Shown here piece after piece: positions 45,786 to 53,976 of a stretch of DNA of 64,000 nucleotides. How positions within the stretch are numbered: the stretch's first letter is position 1; every line of letters starts with the position of its first letter. The notes under the pieces were generated by a model. It ran no database searches. It was not told the origin of the DNA and saw only the letters and a program-made list of their open reading frames with translations. The position numbers and the translations under genes are program-made. Source of the DNA: UBA9647 sp963739335 (GTDB lineage Bacteria; Bacteroidota; Ignavibacteria; UBA10030); contig CAVUAC010000044.1 of the NCBI GenBank assembly GCA_963739335.1, positions 1-64,000 of the forward strand, in the 5' to 3' direction.

Positions 45786-45859
45786 GCACCCATAGCTCAA
45801 ATGGATAGAGCATCAGACTTCGGATCTGAGGGTTGGGGGTTCGACTCCCTCTGGGTGCA
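45786..45859 (+). tRNA. tRNA-Arg (anticodon TCG)
   Basis: A cloverleaf can be drawn: acceptor GCACCCA/TGGGTGC, D-arm around AGCTCAAATGGATAGAGCA, anticodon stem TCAGA/TCTGA with loop CTTCGGA (anticodon TCG, reading CGA), and T-arm GGGGGTTCGACTCCCT. The discriminator is A at 45859 and CCA is not encoded. Its 3' half is duplicated 130 bp downstream. Confidence 0.93.
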
Positions 45860-45992
45860 CAAGCTCAACTGCAAACATCTGAGGTCCCGCCTTTCGGCGG
45901 GATTCTCATTTCGACGAAGGACTTAGCTTCGCTGTGCTCGCTAAGTCCTGTCGAAATGGAAGTTGGGGGTTCGACTCCCTCTGGGTGCACAA
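45832..45992. repeat. Direct repeat of the tRNA-Arg 3' end enclosing a hairpin segment
   Basis: Thirty-one bases of the tRNA 3' half (45832-45862) recur perfectly at 45962-45992. The 99 bases between hold TCCCGCC-TTTC-GGCGGGA near 45884 and a long stem pairing ATTTCGAC...GGACTTAGC with GCTAAGTCC.GTCGAAAT. The arrangement looks like an att duplication around a tiny insertion. Confidence 0.75.
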
Positions 45993-46072
45993 AATCATTT
46001 CGGATTGCGGATTGCGAATTGAGCCCTTTTGACTTCGCAATTTCAAACTCGAAATTCGCGATTCCCTCACGG

Positions 46073-46125
46073 TTCAGGAGCCCCCGATAGACAACATCGG
46101 GGCAGGGGAGCTCCTTCACAGCTTA
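46073..46125. repeat. Dispersed 3'-end palindromic repeat
   Basis: It has the form ttcaggagc - ccccgatagacaacatcgggg - gagctccttcacagctta and is nearly identical to the copy at 7508. Its last bases contain the stop codon (46123-46125) of the aminotransferase gene. Confidence 0.7.
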
Positions 46126-46974
46126 GAGTGACGGCGCTATCGCTGCATAGAATTCCCTCTGTATCCTCCTCGTTATCTCCCCAGGCGCTCCTTTCCCGAT
46201 GACCAGATCATTGATCTTGACGACAGGAGTGATTTCCGTCGTCGTTCCAATGATCATACACTCATCCATTTCTCTGAGTTCCGATTCCCCGATAGAGGTC
46301 TCTTCCGTTGGGATTTTCAGGTCCCGACAAATGTTGAGAACCACCTGGCGCGTTATGCCTGACAAGATATGGTTGGATCGCGGTGGAGTACGAAGTGTCC
46401 CGTTTTTGACTGAACAGAAGTTCGTGTGCGTGCCCTCCGTGATGAATCCGTCGCGCGCCCAGATGGTTTCGCACGCATGTTGCTCGATGGCATTCTGACG
46501 GGAAAGGATGTTGGGCAGGAGAGCAATGGTCTTGATATCACATCGTGACCAGCGTATGTCCTTCTCCAGCAGCACCCTGACGCCTTGCTCAATTTCTTCG
46601 ATGTGCGGTTTGAATGGGCTCGTCGAGATGAGCAATGTCGGGGGTGTCGATGCTGGCGGGAAGAAGTGCTGCCGCGGATAATAAGAGCCGCGGGTCACCT
46701 GAACGTAAGCAATGGCCTGGGCGGTCGAATGACCATTCTTCGAAAGAAGCTCCCCGATGATCGTCTTCACCAAAGCGACATCGATTTGCCGGATCCGGAG
46801 CTGCTCCAGACCGTAGAGCATCCGATTCAAATGTGCATCCGTTTGAAAGAATCCGTGGTCAGGATAGTAGCGGATGACCTCATAGATCCCATCCGAAAAG
46901 AGGAAACCCCGATCAAAAGGTGATATCGAAGCCTTTTCAAGCTCGATGTACTTGTCATTGATGTAGAGCCACAT
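46123..46974 (-). CDS. dat: D-amino-acid transaminase (class IV PLP aminotransferase)
   Basis: The fold type IV signature is complete: Tyr31 in GIYEVIRYY, the PLP Lys148 in DIKTIALLPNILSRQNAIE and Glu180 in GFITEGTHTN. The segment RGSYYPRQHFFP has the RxH pair typical of D-alanine transaminase, whereas branched-chain transaminases differ there. It would supply D-Ala or D-Glu for peptidoglycan from 2-oxo acids. The length of 283 is normal. A branched-chain enzyme is the alternative. Confidence 0.85.
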   Translation of the reverse strand: MWLYINDKYIELEKASISPFDRGFLFSDGIYEVIRYYPDHGFFQTDAHLNRMLYGLEQLRIRQIDVALVKTIIGELLSKNGHSTAQAIAYVQVTRGSYYPRQHFFPPASTPPTLLISTSPFKPHIEEIEQGVRVLLEKDIRWSRCDIKTIALLPNILSRQNAIEQHACETIWARDGFITEGTHTNFCSVKNGTLRTPPRSNHILSGITRQVVLNICRDLKIPTEETSIGESELREMDECMIIGTTTEITPVVKINDLVIGKGAPGEITRRIQREFYAAIAPSL

Positions 46975-47393
46975 TTGAGTTCTCCTGTTCTGGTGCTGTC
47001 ACCAAGAAGATGTTTCGCGTTTCTCAGCGCGGAGAATCACAGGGACAGATGCAGCGTCAGCTCTCAATAAGGAACTGCCTCAGTGCGGTCTACTCCACCA
47101 GACCTCACCCTCGCCCTCTCCTTGGAGGAGAGGGTTCCTCAGTTCCTTCTTGGTTCGCAGTCGATGTTCATGAGCACGTTCATTCCTTCCCCTCTGAGGG
47201 GAAGGCGAGGATGGGGTCTGGAGTGTGCGCACTTCCATTAGGGCCCCGTCTTGACTAATGAGAAGAGGGTCCTCACGATGTCCCTGACTTCTTCGATGTC
47301 ACTTTGAGACTCGATACTGAGTCAGCATGGAAAAACATACGACTACTCTTTAGAACCGCCTTTACCAATGACCCCGTCGATTGCGCGCCTTCC
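46975..47393. repeat. Intergenic region with a palindromic repeat
   Basis: There is no gene. At about 47096-47225, cctcaccctcgccctctcc with ggaggagaggg is followed by an inverted partner ttcccctctgaggggaagg and gcgaggatggggtctgg. Together they form one large imperfect palindrome of a type common between genes in many bacteria. Confidence 0.55.
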
Positions 47394-49490
47394 TCACTTC
47401 TGGATCAAGCCCACCATCGAACGCGCTCCTGCCTGGTAGGCATCCTGCTCACTGAGCGCCGCTTCTTCGTCCGGCTCGGGGGCATCGGATGGGCTCAAGA
47501 GAGAGGTGTCAAGGAACCTGTACCACCGCTTTGAGGAAGCAGGAGCAGGCAATTGGAACAAAAGTCGTTGCGAGAATGCATTGAAAATGAAAAACAGATC
47601 CGAGTCCTGCCCGTCGAACTGCAATTCCACAGCGATCGATCTCGAGTGCCACGACCAGTCGGGTTGGTTGCACTGAACACCGTGCCAGATAATCCTGGGA
47701 ACCTGCTGGGTCCCGTGTCCGATAAACTCCCGCTGCCGAAACAGCAGGTGACTTCTCCGAAATGCGATGAGATTCTTGAAAAAGAGGAAGAGATCGGCGT
47801 TGCGGTCCATCAGGTTCCAGTCGACCCAGCTCAGCTCATTGTCCTGGCAATACGCATTGTTGTTACCCTTCTGCGTCCGAGCGAATTCGTCACCCGCCAG
47901 GATCATAGGGACACCCTGCGAGAGCAGCAGCGTCGCGGCCATGTTCTTGATCTGACGCCGCCTGAGACTCTCGATCTCGGGATCTGAGCTCGGTCCCTCC
48001 TCACCGCAATTCCAGCTGTCATTCTCGTTCAACCCATCCCGGTTCTGCTCGCCGTTTGCCTCGTTATGCTTCTGATCGTGCGAAACCAGATCGGCAAGCG
48101 TGAATCCGTCGTGGCTTGTGATGAAGTTCACGCTGTGATATGGGGCCCGTCCACTTCCACGGTAGAGATCAGCGCTCCCGCAGAACCTTGTTGCCAGTGC
48201 CTGGACCGTGTCCGGGTCGCTCTTCCAGAATTTGCGGACGTCGTCACGGAATCTGGCGTTCCACTCAGCCCATCGTCCCCAGCTCGGAAAGCTCCCCACC
48301 TGGTACAGCCCCGCGGCATCCCAGGCTTCTGCGATCAGCTTGACCTTCGCGAGCACGGGATCTCCGGCGATACGCTCCAAGAGCGGAGGATTAGCCAGCA
48401 CGCTGCCATCCGTGTCCCGTCCGAGGATCGATGCGAGGTCAAAACGAAAGCCGTCGACATGCATTTCGGTGACCCAGTAGCGGAGCGAATCAAGAATGAT
48501 ATCTCTCACCACGGGATGATTGCAGTTCGTCGTGTTGCCGCATCCTGAGAAGTTCAGGTACTTGCCGGTGTCGGGGTCGACAATGTAGTAGACGGAGTTG
48601 TCAAGTCCTCGAAACGCGAGCGTCACACCCTGCTCATCACCTTCGCCGGTGTGGTTGTAGACCATGTCCAGAATGACCTCCATGCCGGCGTCGTGAAAGG
48701 CTTTGACCATCGCTTTGAATTCGCTCACCTCTCCGCCATCCGAGGGATCAGCGGCGTAAGATGCCTTCAGGGCAAAAAAGCTGATTGGATGATATCCCCA
48801 GAAGTTGAGCAATCGTTCGCCGGTCGCGGGATTGTGCATCGGGCAGTCCGCCTCGAGAAAATCTGTGACGGGCATCAGCTCAACGGCTGTCACGCCCAGT
48901 TCCTGCAAATAGGGTATTTTCTCGGTCAGGCCAAGGAATGTACCCGGATGCCGCGTCTTTGATGATGTATCGCGAGTGAACCCGCGCACGTGGAGCTCGT
49001 AGATAATGAAATCCCCCAGGTGCCGGTTGATCGGCTGATCGAATTTCCAATTGAACTCAGGTGCAACAACCCTGGAACGACGAAGCCAGGAGGCGCGACG
49101 ATCGATCTGCCGCCCCCAGGTTTCCCCTCCGCTGAGAGAGCGCGCATACGGGTCGATGAGCACCTTGCTGACATCAAACCGGTGGAGGTGCGGCGCAGGA
49201 TTGTTCGCCATACCCATACGATACCCGTACTCGACCCCGGGATCGAGCCCACGCACCAACGCATGCCAGATGTCCCCTGTCTTGTTGTAGCGCGCATCCA
49301 GCGGAAACTCAGCCAGAGGATCAGGTTGGCCCGGAGCAAAGAGAACAAGGCTGACACTCGATGCGTGCTTTGAGTACACCGAGAAGTTGATCCCTCCGCG
49401 AACAGAGGTAGCACCGAGCGGGAGGGGCTGCCCACGCGCGATCTCAAATTGTTCGTCAACGACATCGAAGATGGACTTGGTGCGTTCCAC
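47394..49490 (-). CDS. glgX: Glycogen debranching enzyme GlgX
   Basis: An N-terminal CBM48 domain (GATSVRGGINFSVYSKHASS) precedes a GH13 barrel with GVTAVELMPV, VILDMVYNHTGEGDEQG, the nucleophile Asp in VDGFRFDLASIL, the acid Glu in KLIAEAWDAAG and NFITSHDGFTLADLVS. At 698 residues it fits the GlgX/TreX isoamylase family, which removes branches from glycogen. It stands apart from other glycogen genes here. Confidence 0.94.
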   Translation of the reverse strand: MERTKSIFDVVDEQFEIARGQPLPLGATSVRGGINFSVYSKHASSVSLVLFAPGQPDPLAEFPLDARYNKTGDIWHALVRGLDPGVEYGYRMGMANNPAPHLHRFDVSKVLIDPYARSLSGGETWGRQIDRRASWLRRSRVVAPEFNWKFDQPINRHLGDFIIYELHVRGFTRDTSSKTRHPGTFLGLTEKIPYLQELGVTAVELMPVTDFLEADCPMHNPATGERLLNFWGYHPISFFALKASYAADPSDGGEVSEFKAMVKAFHDAGMEVILDMVYNHTGEGDEQGVTLAFRGLDNSVYYIVDPDTGKYLNFSGCGNTTNCNHPVVRDIILDSLRYWVTEMHVDGFRFDLASILGRDTDGSVLANPPLLERIAGDPVLAKVKLIAEAWDAAGLYQVGSFPSWGRWAEWNARFRDDVRKFWKSDPDTVQALATRFCGSADLYRGSGRAPYHSVNFITSHDGFTLADLVSHDQKHNEANGEQNRDGLNENDSWNCGEEGPSSDPEIESLRRRQIKNMAATLLLSQGVPMILAGDEFARTQKGNNNAYCQDNELSWVDWNLMDRNADLFLFFKNLIAFRRSHLLFRQREFIGHGTQQVPRIIWHGVQCNQPDWSWHSRSIAVELQFDGQDSDLFFIFNAFSQRLLFQLPAPASSKRWYRFLDTSLLSPSDAPEPDEEAALSEQDAYQAGARSMVGLIQK

Positions 49491-49909
49491 GTCTGCAATC
49501 GAGAAAGAAAGAATAGTAGATTAACGACTGGTCAGATGGTGAGTGGTTTGCGCCACAGGCGCATCCGCCTTTGGCGGAAATTGGTGAAAACTCGATTCGC
49601 GGTTAGGCTTGGCACCCCATCCAATTGACCAGTTAACCATTTAACCAACTAACCAGCCGACCTGAATCGAAGCTTAACAAATGCTTTGTTAAACCACAAC
49701 CGTTCGGCTTTCACAGCTCTCTCACTCCGTACAGGCCCGCAATCGGGAGAGCTTGCGACACGTTCTATCAACGGGGTGCGAAGGAATGGCGGAAAGGGGC
49801 ATCTGAGACATCGTCCAGAGGCTCCTTTTATGTCCAGCATAGGCATTGCTTCCTGGACTTTTTTTTGGCAAATTGCTTTCCACGGAAGGACCAACCGACT
49901 CATTTTGTT
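49491..49909. other. Intergenic region between glgX and a plus-strand gene
   Basis: The divergent upstream regions of glgX (minus) and the membrane DHp protein (plus) lie here. A small palindrome, cgccacaggcgcatccgcctttggcgg, is near 49553. A minus-strand frame at 49649-50029 has no family features. Confidence 0.4.
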
Positions 49910-50516
49910 ATGTGGACCCAGATCAAGAAGCTCCTGCACCTGGTATACAAGCCCCTGAGGGATTTTTTCATTCGGCATCCGGCCGTCCTCTCGGGGTATA
50001 TCATCTACGCGGTACTTCTTCATTACCACGATGGATTTCTATCGCGACATAAAGCAGTCCCACTACAAGTCGTTCAACATCATCGAACGATTCGACGCAT
50101 TGTTCTGGATGTGGATCCTCGCAGTCGTACTTGTGAAAGTCATCGAATATCGCAATCGTCTGAATGAGCAGGAGCGAATACGGCTCGAACGCGAAAGAGA
50201 ACTCCAGGTCAAAGGAGTGCAGCTCGAGACGACGCATCAGATGATCCGCACGCTCCAGCACCAGATCAACAATCCTCTGACGATTATTCTCCTCTATGTT
50301 CAGCGCGCCCTGCGCAAGGCAGAAACCAACAAGCAGGATCTCGAGAACCTCATCATGGTCAAGAATGGCGCTGAGCGCATTGCCACGACGCTCCGCGAGT
50401 TCGCTCACGCACAAGGCATCGAGACCGTGGAGTCCCCGGTTGGCGACCTTATGACACCCCGCAAAACAGATGACACAACACGAACAGTGGATGAAACTCG
50501 CCCTGCAGGAAGCTGA
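49910..50516 (+). CDS. Membrane protein with a kinase-like DHp helix pair, frameshifted
   Basis: From ATG 49910 the reading gives KPLRDFFIRHPAVLSGYIIY, one membrane segment. Near 50010 an extra G breaks the frame. The next frame continues FFITTMDFYRDIKQSHYKSF and a second membrane segment (ALFWMWILAVVLVKVIEY), then a coiled coil and HQMIRTLQHQINNPLTIILL, which resembles a HisKA dimerisation helix with its His. There is no ATPase domain. It ends at 50516, overlapping tadA by 47 nt. Confidence 0.65.
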
Positions 50517-50946
50517 GCGAGCCTTCGAGCAGGATGAAGTCCCTGTTGGTGCAGTCGTGGTACAAAATGGCAAGGTCATCGGCCGGGGGCACAATCAGAT
50601 TGAACGCCTTCAGGATCCAACCGCGCACGCGGAGATGATAGCCATCACTGCCGCGGCCAACCATCTCGAATCACGACGACTGGAAGACTGCACGCTGTAC
50701 GTTACGCTCGAACCTTGCCCCATGTGCGCGGGAGCGATCGTCCTTGCGCGCATTCCGACGCTGGTCTTCGCGAAGTTTGACCCAAAGGCTGGAGCGTGCG
50801 GCACCCTCTACAACATCGTGCACGACAAACGGCTCAATCATACCGTGCACGTCATCTCCGGTGTATGCGATCGGGAAAGCGAGGAACTGCTGAAAGGTTT
50901 CTTTCGAAAGGTGCGACGGTTAGTTCCGAAACGGGGAAGGCCTTGA
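50470..50946 (+). CDS. tadA: tRNA-specific adenosine deaminase TadA
   Basis: The zinc and catalytic motifs of the cytidine-deaminase fold are present: PTAHAEMIAI (His ligand and proton-shuttle Glu) and EPCPMCAGAIV (two Cys ligands). It should convert A34 to inosine in the tRNA-Arg(ACG) anticodon. The 158-residue length is normal. It converges on prfA with a single base between the stop codons and no terminator. Confidence 0.95.
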   Translation: MTQHEQWMKLALQEAERAFEQDEVPVGAVVVQNGKVIGRGHNQIERLQDPTAHAEMIAITAAANHLESRRLEDCTLYVTLEPCPMCAGAIVLARIPTLVFAKFDPKAGACGTLYNIVHDKRLNHTVHVISGVCDRESEELLKGFFRKVRRLVPKRGRP

Positions 50947-50947
50947 A

Positions 50948-52015
50948 TCAGACCTCTGCCTGAAGTTTTTCTGCCCTGTCTGCTACGCGAAGCTTCTCGA
51001 TCATTCCATCCAGATCGCCGTCGACAATCCCCGCAAGGTTGTACAAGGTCAGGCCAATCCGATGATCCGTTACGCGGTTTTGAGGGAAATTGTAGGTACG
51101 GATCTTGTCGCTGCGATCTCCGCTTTTGACCATCGACTTTCTCTGTGCGGCAACGGAAGCGTTCTGTTCCATCATTTTACTCTCGTACAACTTCGCCCGG
51201 AGCATTTTCATCGCGCGCTCACGATTCTGGAACTGTGAGCGTTCCTGCTGACAGGCAACGACGACGCCTGAGGGTTTGTGCGTGATACGAACAGCCGTCT
51301 CGACCTTGTTGACGTTCTGCCCCCCCTTGCCGCCGGAACGGTAGGTGTCAATCTGCAGGTCTGCGGGATTGATCTCGATTTCAACGTCCTCCACCTCCGG
51401 CAACACGACCACAGAAGCAGCGGAAGTGTGAACTCTCCCCTGTGCCTCTGTCTCCGGCACACGCTGGACGCGGTGAACACCGCTCTCATATTTCATCAAT
51501 CCATACGCCCCTTCACCCGAAACGGCAAAAACCACTACCTTGAATCCTCCCTTCCCCGTCTCATTCCAATCCATCAACTCCACTTTCCACCCTTTACGTT
51601 CGGCAAAGCGTGTGTACATCCGGTAGAGATCAGAGGCAAAGAGGGCAGCTTCCTCGCCGCCAGTCCCGGCGCGAATCTCCATGATGAAGTTCCTTGAGTC
51701 GTTCGGGTCCTGGGGAACAAGAAGCAGCTTGAGATCCTCTTCAAGAGCAACGATTCGAGATTTGAGGCTGTCGTATTCTTCCTGTGCGAGCGCCTTGAGT
51801 TCCGGATCGCTCACTGACTCGAGGAGTTCCTTGCTTCCCTTGAAGTCATTGCTGGCCTTCTTGTAGCGCTGATACGCCTCAACGATCGGCTCGAGCGACC
51901 GGAGTTCCTTCCCGAGATCTCGAAAGCGCTTCTGATCCGCTACAACAGAAGGATCAGAGAGCAGCTGCTGGATTTCCTGGACGCGTTCAACTATTTTTTC
52001 GAGTTTGTCGAACAT
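50948..52015 (-). CDS. prfA: Peptide chain release factor 1
   Basis: The GGQ motif is in YRSGGKGGQNVNKVETAVRI and the class signature in RVQRVPETEAQGRVHTSAAS, with IRTYNFPQNRVTDHR near the end, as in RF1. It recognises UAA and UAG. 355 residues is standard. The ATG start is at 52013-52015. Release by RF1 at UAG is consistent with treating the amber in the GxxExxY gene as a real stop. Confidence 0.95.
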   Translation of the reverse strand: MFDKLEKIVERVQEIQQLLSDPSVVADQKRFRDLGKELRSLEPIVEAYQRYKKASNDFKGSKELLESVSDPELKALAQEEYDSLKSRIVALEEDLKLLLVPQDPNDSRNFIMEIRAGTGGEEAALFASDLYRMYTRFAERKGWKVELMDWNETGKGGFKVVVFAVSGEGAYGLMKYESGVHRVQRVPETEAQGRVHTSAASVVVLPEVEDVEIEINPADLQIDTYRSGGKGGQNVNKVETAVRITHKPSGVVVACQQERSQFQNRERAMKMLRAKLYESKMMEQNASVAAQRKSMVKSGDRSDKIRTYNFPQNRVTDHRIGLTLYNLAGIVDGDLDGMIEKLRVADRAEKLQAEV

Positions 52016-52056
52016 AGAATCAGTAAGGATCGAAGAGTTTCTTCCTTCAAGTTTCG

Positions 52057-53100
52057 TCAGTTAGTCGATGCGGGAACGCTCTCGGGGACTGCGAGATCCC
52101 GGAGAGCATATGCCGCCGGATCCTCAAGCCCTAATGCGCACCTCAAGGCCACAATCGCGACTTCGAGCTGGGACTCGTCTGGTTCTCGGGTCGTGATTCG
52201 CTGCAACCAGAGCCCTGGGGCGATCAGAATCCTTCCCCACCAGGTTGTCGTGTGTTTCGAAGAGAACTTGATGATCTCATAGGAAATCCCGCCAACAACG
52301 GGGATGAACGGCAGATGTGTCAACAGCCTGGTAACGATCGTAACGCTTCCGAAGATTCTTATCGTAACTGCATCCAGAAGGCTGAACGACAGAATAGCCA
52401 CAAACATCACAATGAGCAGGAAGCTTGTCCCACACCGCGGGTGGAATCTGCTGTGGCTGCCCACGACCGGAGGGACGAGCTGATCCGCCAGCTCAAAAGC
52501 AAAGACCGTCTTGTGTTCCGCACCGTGGAACTGGAACAATCGTTGTATTTCCTTCGAGAGCGCAATCGCGGCCAGGTAGCCCAGAAGAATGGCAATGCGA
52601 ATCACCCCGGCGACGAAATTGAACTCGAATGCGGTTTGCTCGAAATGGAACACCTTTGTTGTCAGGACGATGGGCAACACGAAAAAGATGGCAATGCCGA
52701 GCGCAAGCGCCAGGACAAGGGTGCCGGCAAGGGCCAGTGAAGACTTGCTCTTTTTCTGACCGTTGCGGTTCTTCTTGGGATCTTTCGATTCGACGTCGAG
52801 CATCGCCACCTCGGCCGAGTAGTTCAGTGTCCTGATGCCGAGATACATCATATCGATCAAACCGATAGCCCCCCGAAGTACCGGAAGCTTGAGGATCTTG
52901 TACTTTTCCACGATCGACACATAGTGCTCCTGCTTCACAACAATATCCCCATTGATCCGCCGAACGGCTGTCGCCACGGAGCCAGGGGCACGCATCATCA
53001 CTCCCTCGATGACTGCCTGACCACCAACCTGCATCGGTTTGGTCGGGTCGTAGAGCGGATTCGTGGGCACCCAACTCGATGTCTGTTTCTCTGAAGCCAA
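52057..53100 (-). CDS. YqhQ-like DUF1385 membrane protein
   Basis: The family signature VGGQAVIEGVMMRAPGSVAT follows a short N-terminus. Membrane segments include ALAGTLVLALALGIAIFFVL and AGVIRIAILLGYLAAIAL, and a conserved FHGAEHKTVFAFEL and SRFHPRCGTSFLLIV are present. I chose TTG 53098-53100 because GAAGAGG lies six bases upstream. The open frame extends to 53226 but begins within the inverted-repeat element at 53.2 kb. The function is not established. It is often found beside prfA, as here. Confidence 0.88.
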   Translation of the reverse strand: MASEKQTSSWVPTNPLYDPTKPMQVGGQAVIEGVMMRAPGSVATAVRRINGDIVVKQEHYVSIVEKYKILKLPVLRGAIGLIDMMYLGIRTLNYSAEVAMLDVESKDPKKNRNGQKKSKSSLALAGTLVLALALGIAIFFVLPIVLTTKVFHFEQTAFEFNFVAGVIRIAILLGYLAAIALSKEIQRLFQFHGAEHKTVFAFELADQLVPPVVGSHSRFHPRCGTSFLLIVMFVAILSFSLLDAVTIRIFGSVTIVTRLLTHLPFIPVVGGISYEIIKFSSKHTTTWWGRILIAPGLWLQRITTREPDESQLEVAIVALRCALGLEDPAAYALRDLAVPESVPASTN

Positions 53101-53219
53101 TCCACACCTCTTCTGATGATTGACCGTTTTCTGAAATATACCAAAGAAAGCCGCGACTATCAACGCCACGGACGATGATATCAGGCGCGACAGATCGTGC
53201 GTGACCTTGACTACAACCC

Positions 53220-53337
53220 GTCTCAAAAATCAGTGTCACTCCCGAATGCTTCTATCGGGAGTCCAGAATGCGCTGTCTGGATTCCCGCTTAAGACGTGCG
53301 GGAATGACAACTGGTCTTGTAGAAGGATTTTTGAGAT
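53220..53337. mobile_element. Short inverted-repeat element (MITE-like)
   Basis: The ends GTCTCAAAAATC (53220-53231) and GATTTTTGAGAT (53326-53337) match inversely at 11 of 12 bases. Inside are ACTCCCGA/TCGGGAGT and ATTCCCGC/GCGGGAAT hairpins, similar to the dRS3 type known in Neisseria. It sits between DUF1385 and the lipoprotein gene and shares its ends with the 670 bp element at 23.9 kb. Confidence 0.6.
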
Positions 53338-53342
53338 GGCTT

Positions 53343-53976
53343 CTACAATGAATTCAAAGCAGCGGTGATGGTCGCCAGCAAACTCGCGGGATCTGACGAG
53401 TGGGGAGCGTGCACCGCGTCGATGATGTCCAGTTGGCCTGCCGCAAGAGCGAACTGACCACTCGCGAAGTAGCTCTGGGCGAGCAGGAGCCGCACACGCT
53501 TCGTTGTCACCTTGGGATCGTGTGAGAAGACATAGGTGGGATTGTCTGCGAGGGCAGCACTCGCAAGCGAGTCTGAGCCTGCGAAATCGTTGAGTGCATA
53601 GAGCACGAATGCATTGCCCACGCGGACATCATTCCGGACATCCGGCATGATGCCGGCAATTCCAAGATCGAACGTAAAATCTCCTTTTGCCATCTGCAGG
53701 TTGCGCTTTTGAGCGTACCGACCAGCCACGACCGCTCAGTGCTTCCGTGCGCACAGCCGGAGTGGTCGATCCATTGTACGCTTGCGTGAAGTTATTGACG
53801 GCGGAATCGTAACGCCCCCCCTCATAGTCACTCCAGCCGAGCGCAAGGTATTCCTTGTCCGTCGCCTTTTGTTGCGGTCCAGCCGGATTGCTCGAGCAGC
53901 CAAAGGCCGAGAGCATCAAAACAACGCTTGCCGCGCATGCACATCTCATCAAAGTCGTCTGGTGAGATACTCTCAT
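53343..53976 (-). CDS. TPR-like lipoprotein, frameshifted
   Basis: A lipoprotein signal peptide ends at MLSAFGCSSNPAGP (lipobox Cys near residue 27). One TPR-like unit follows (KEYLALGWSDYEGGRYDSAV). Near 53725 the frame shifts and continues YAQKRNLQMAKGDFTFDLGI and ALNDFAGSDSLASAAL, then VRLLLAQSYFASGQFALAAG, to 53343. It starts at 53974-53976, overlapping the end of the T9SS gene. The partner protein is presumably in the outer membrane. Confidence 0.75.

Noticed and set aside
50947..50947. Bidirectional terminator between tadA and prfA
   Set aside because: The stop codons are one base apart and no hairpin fits between them.
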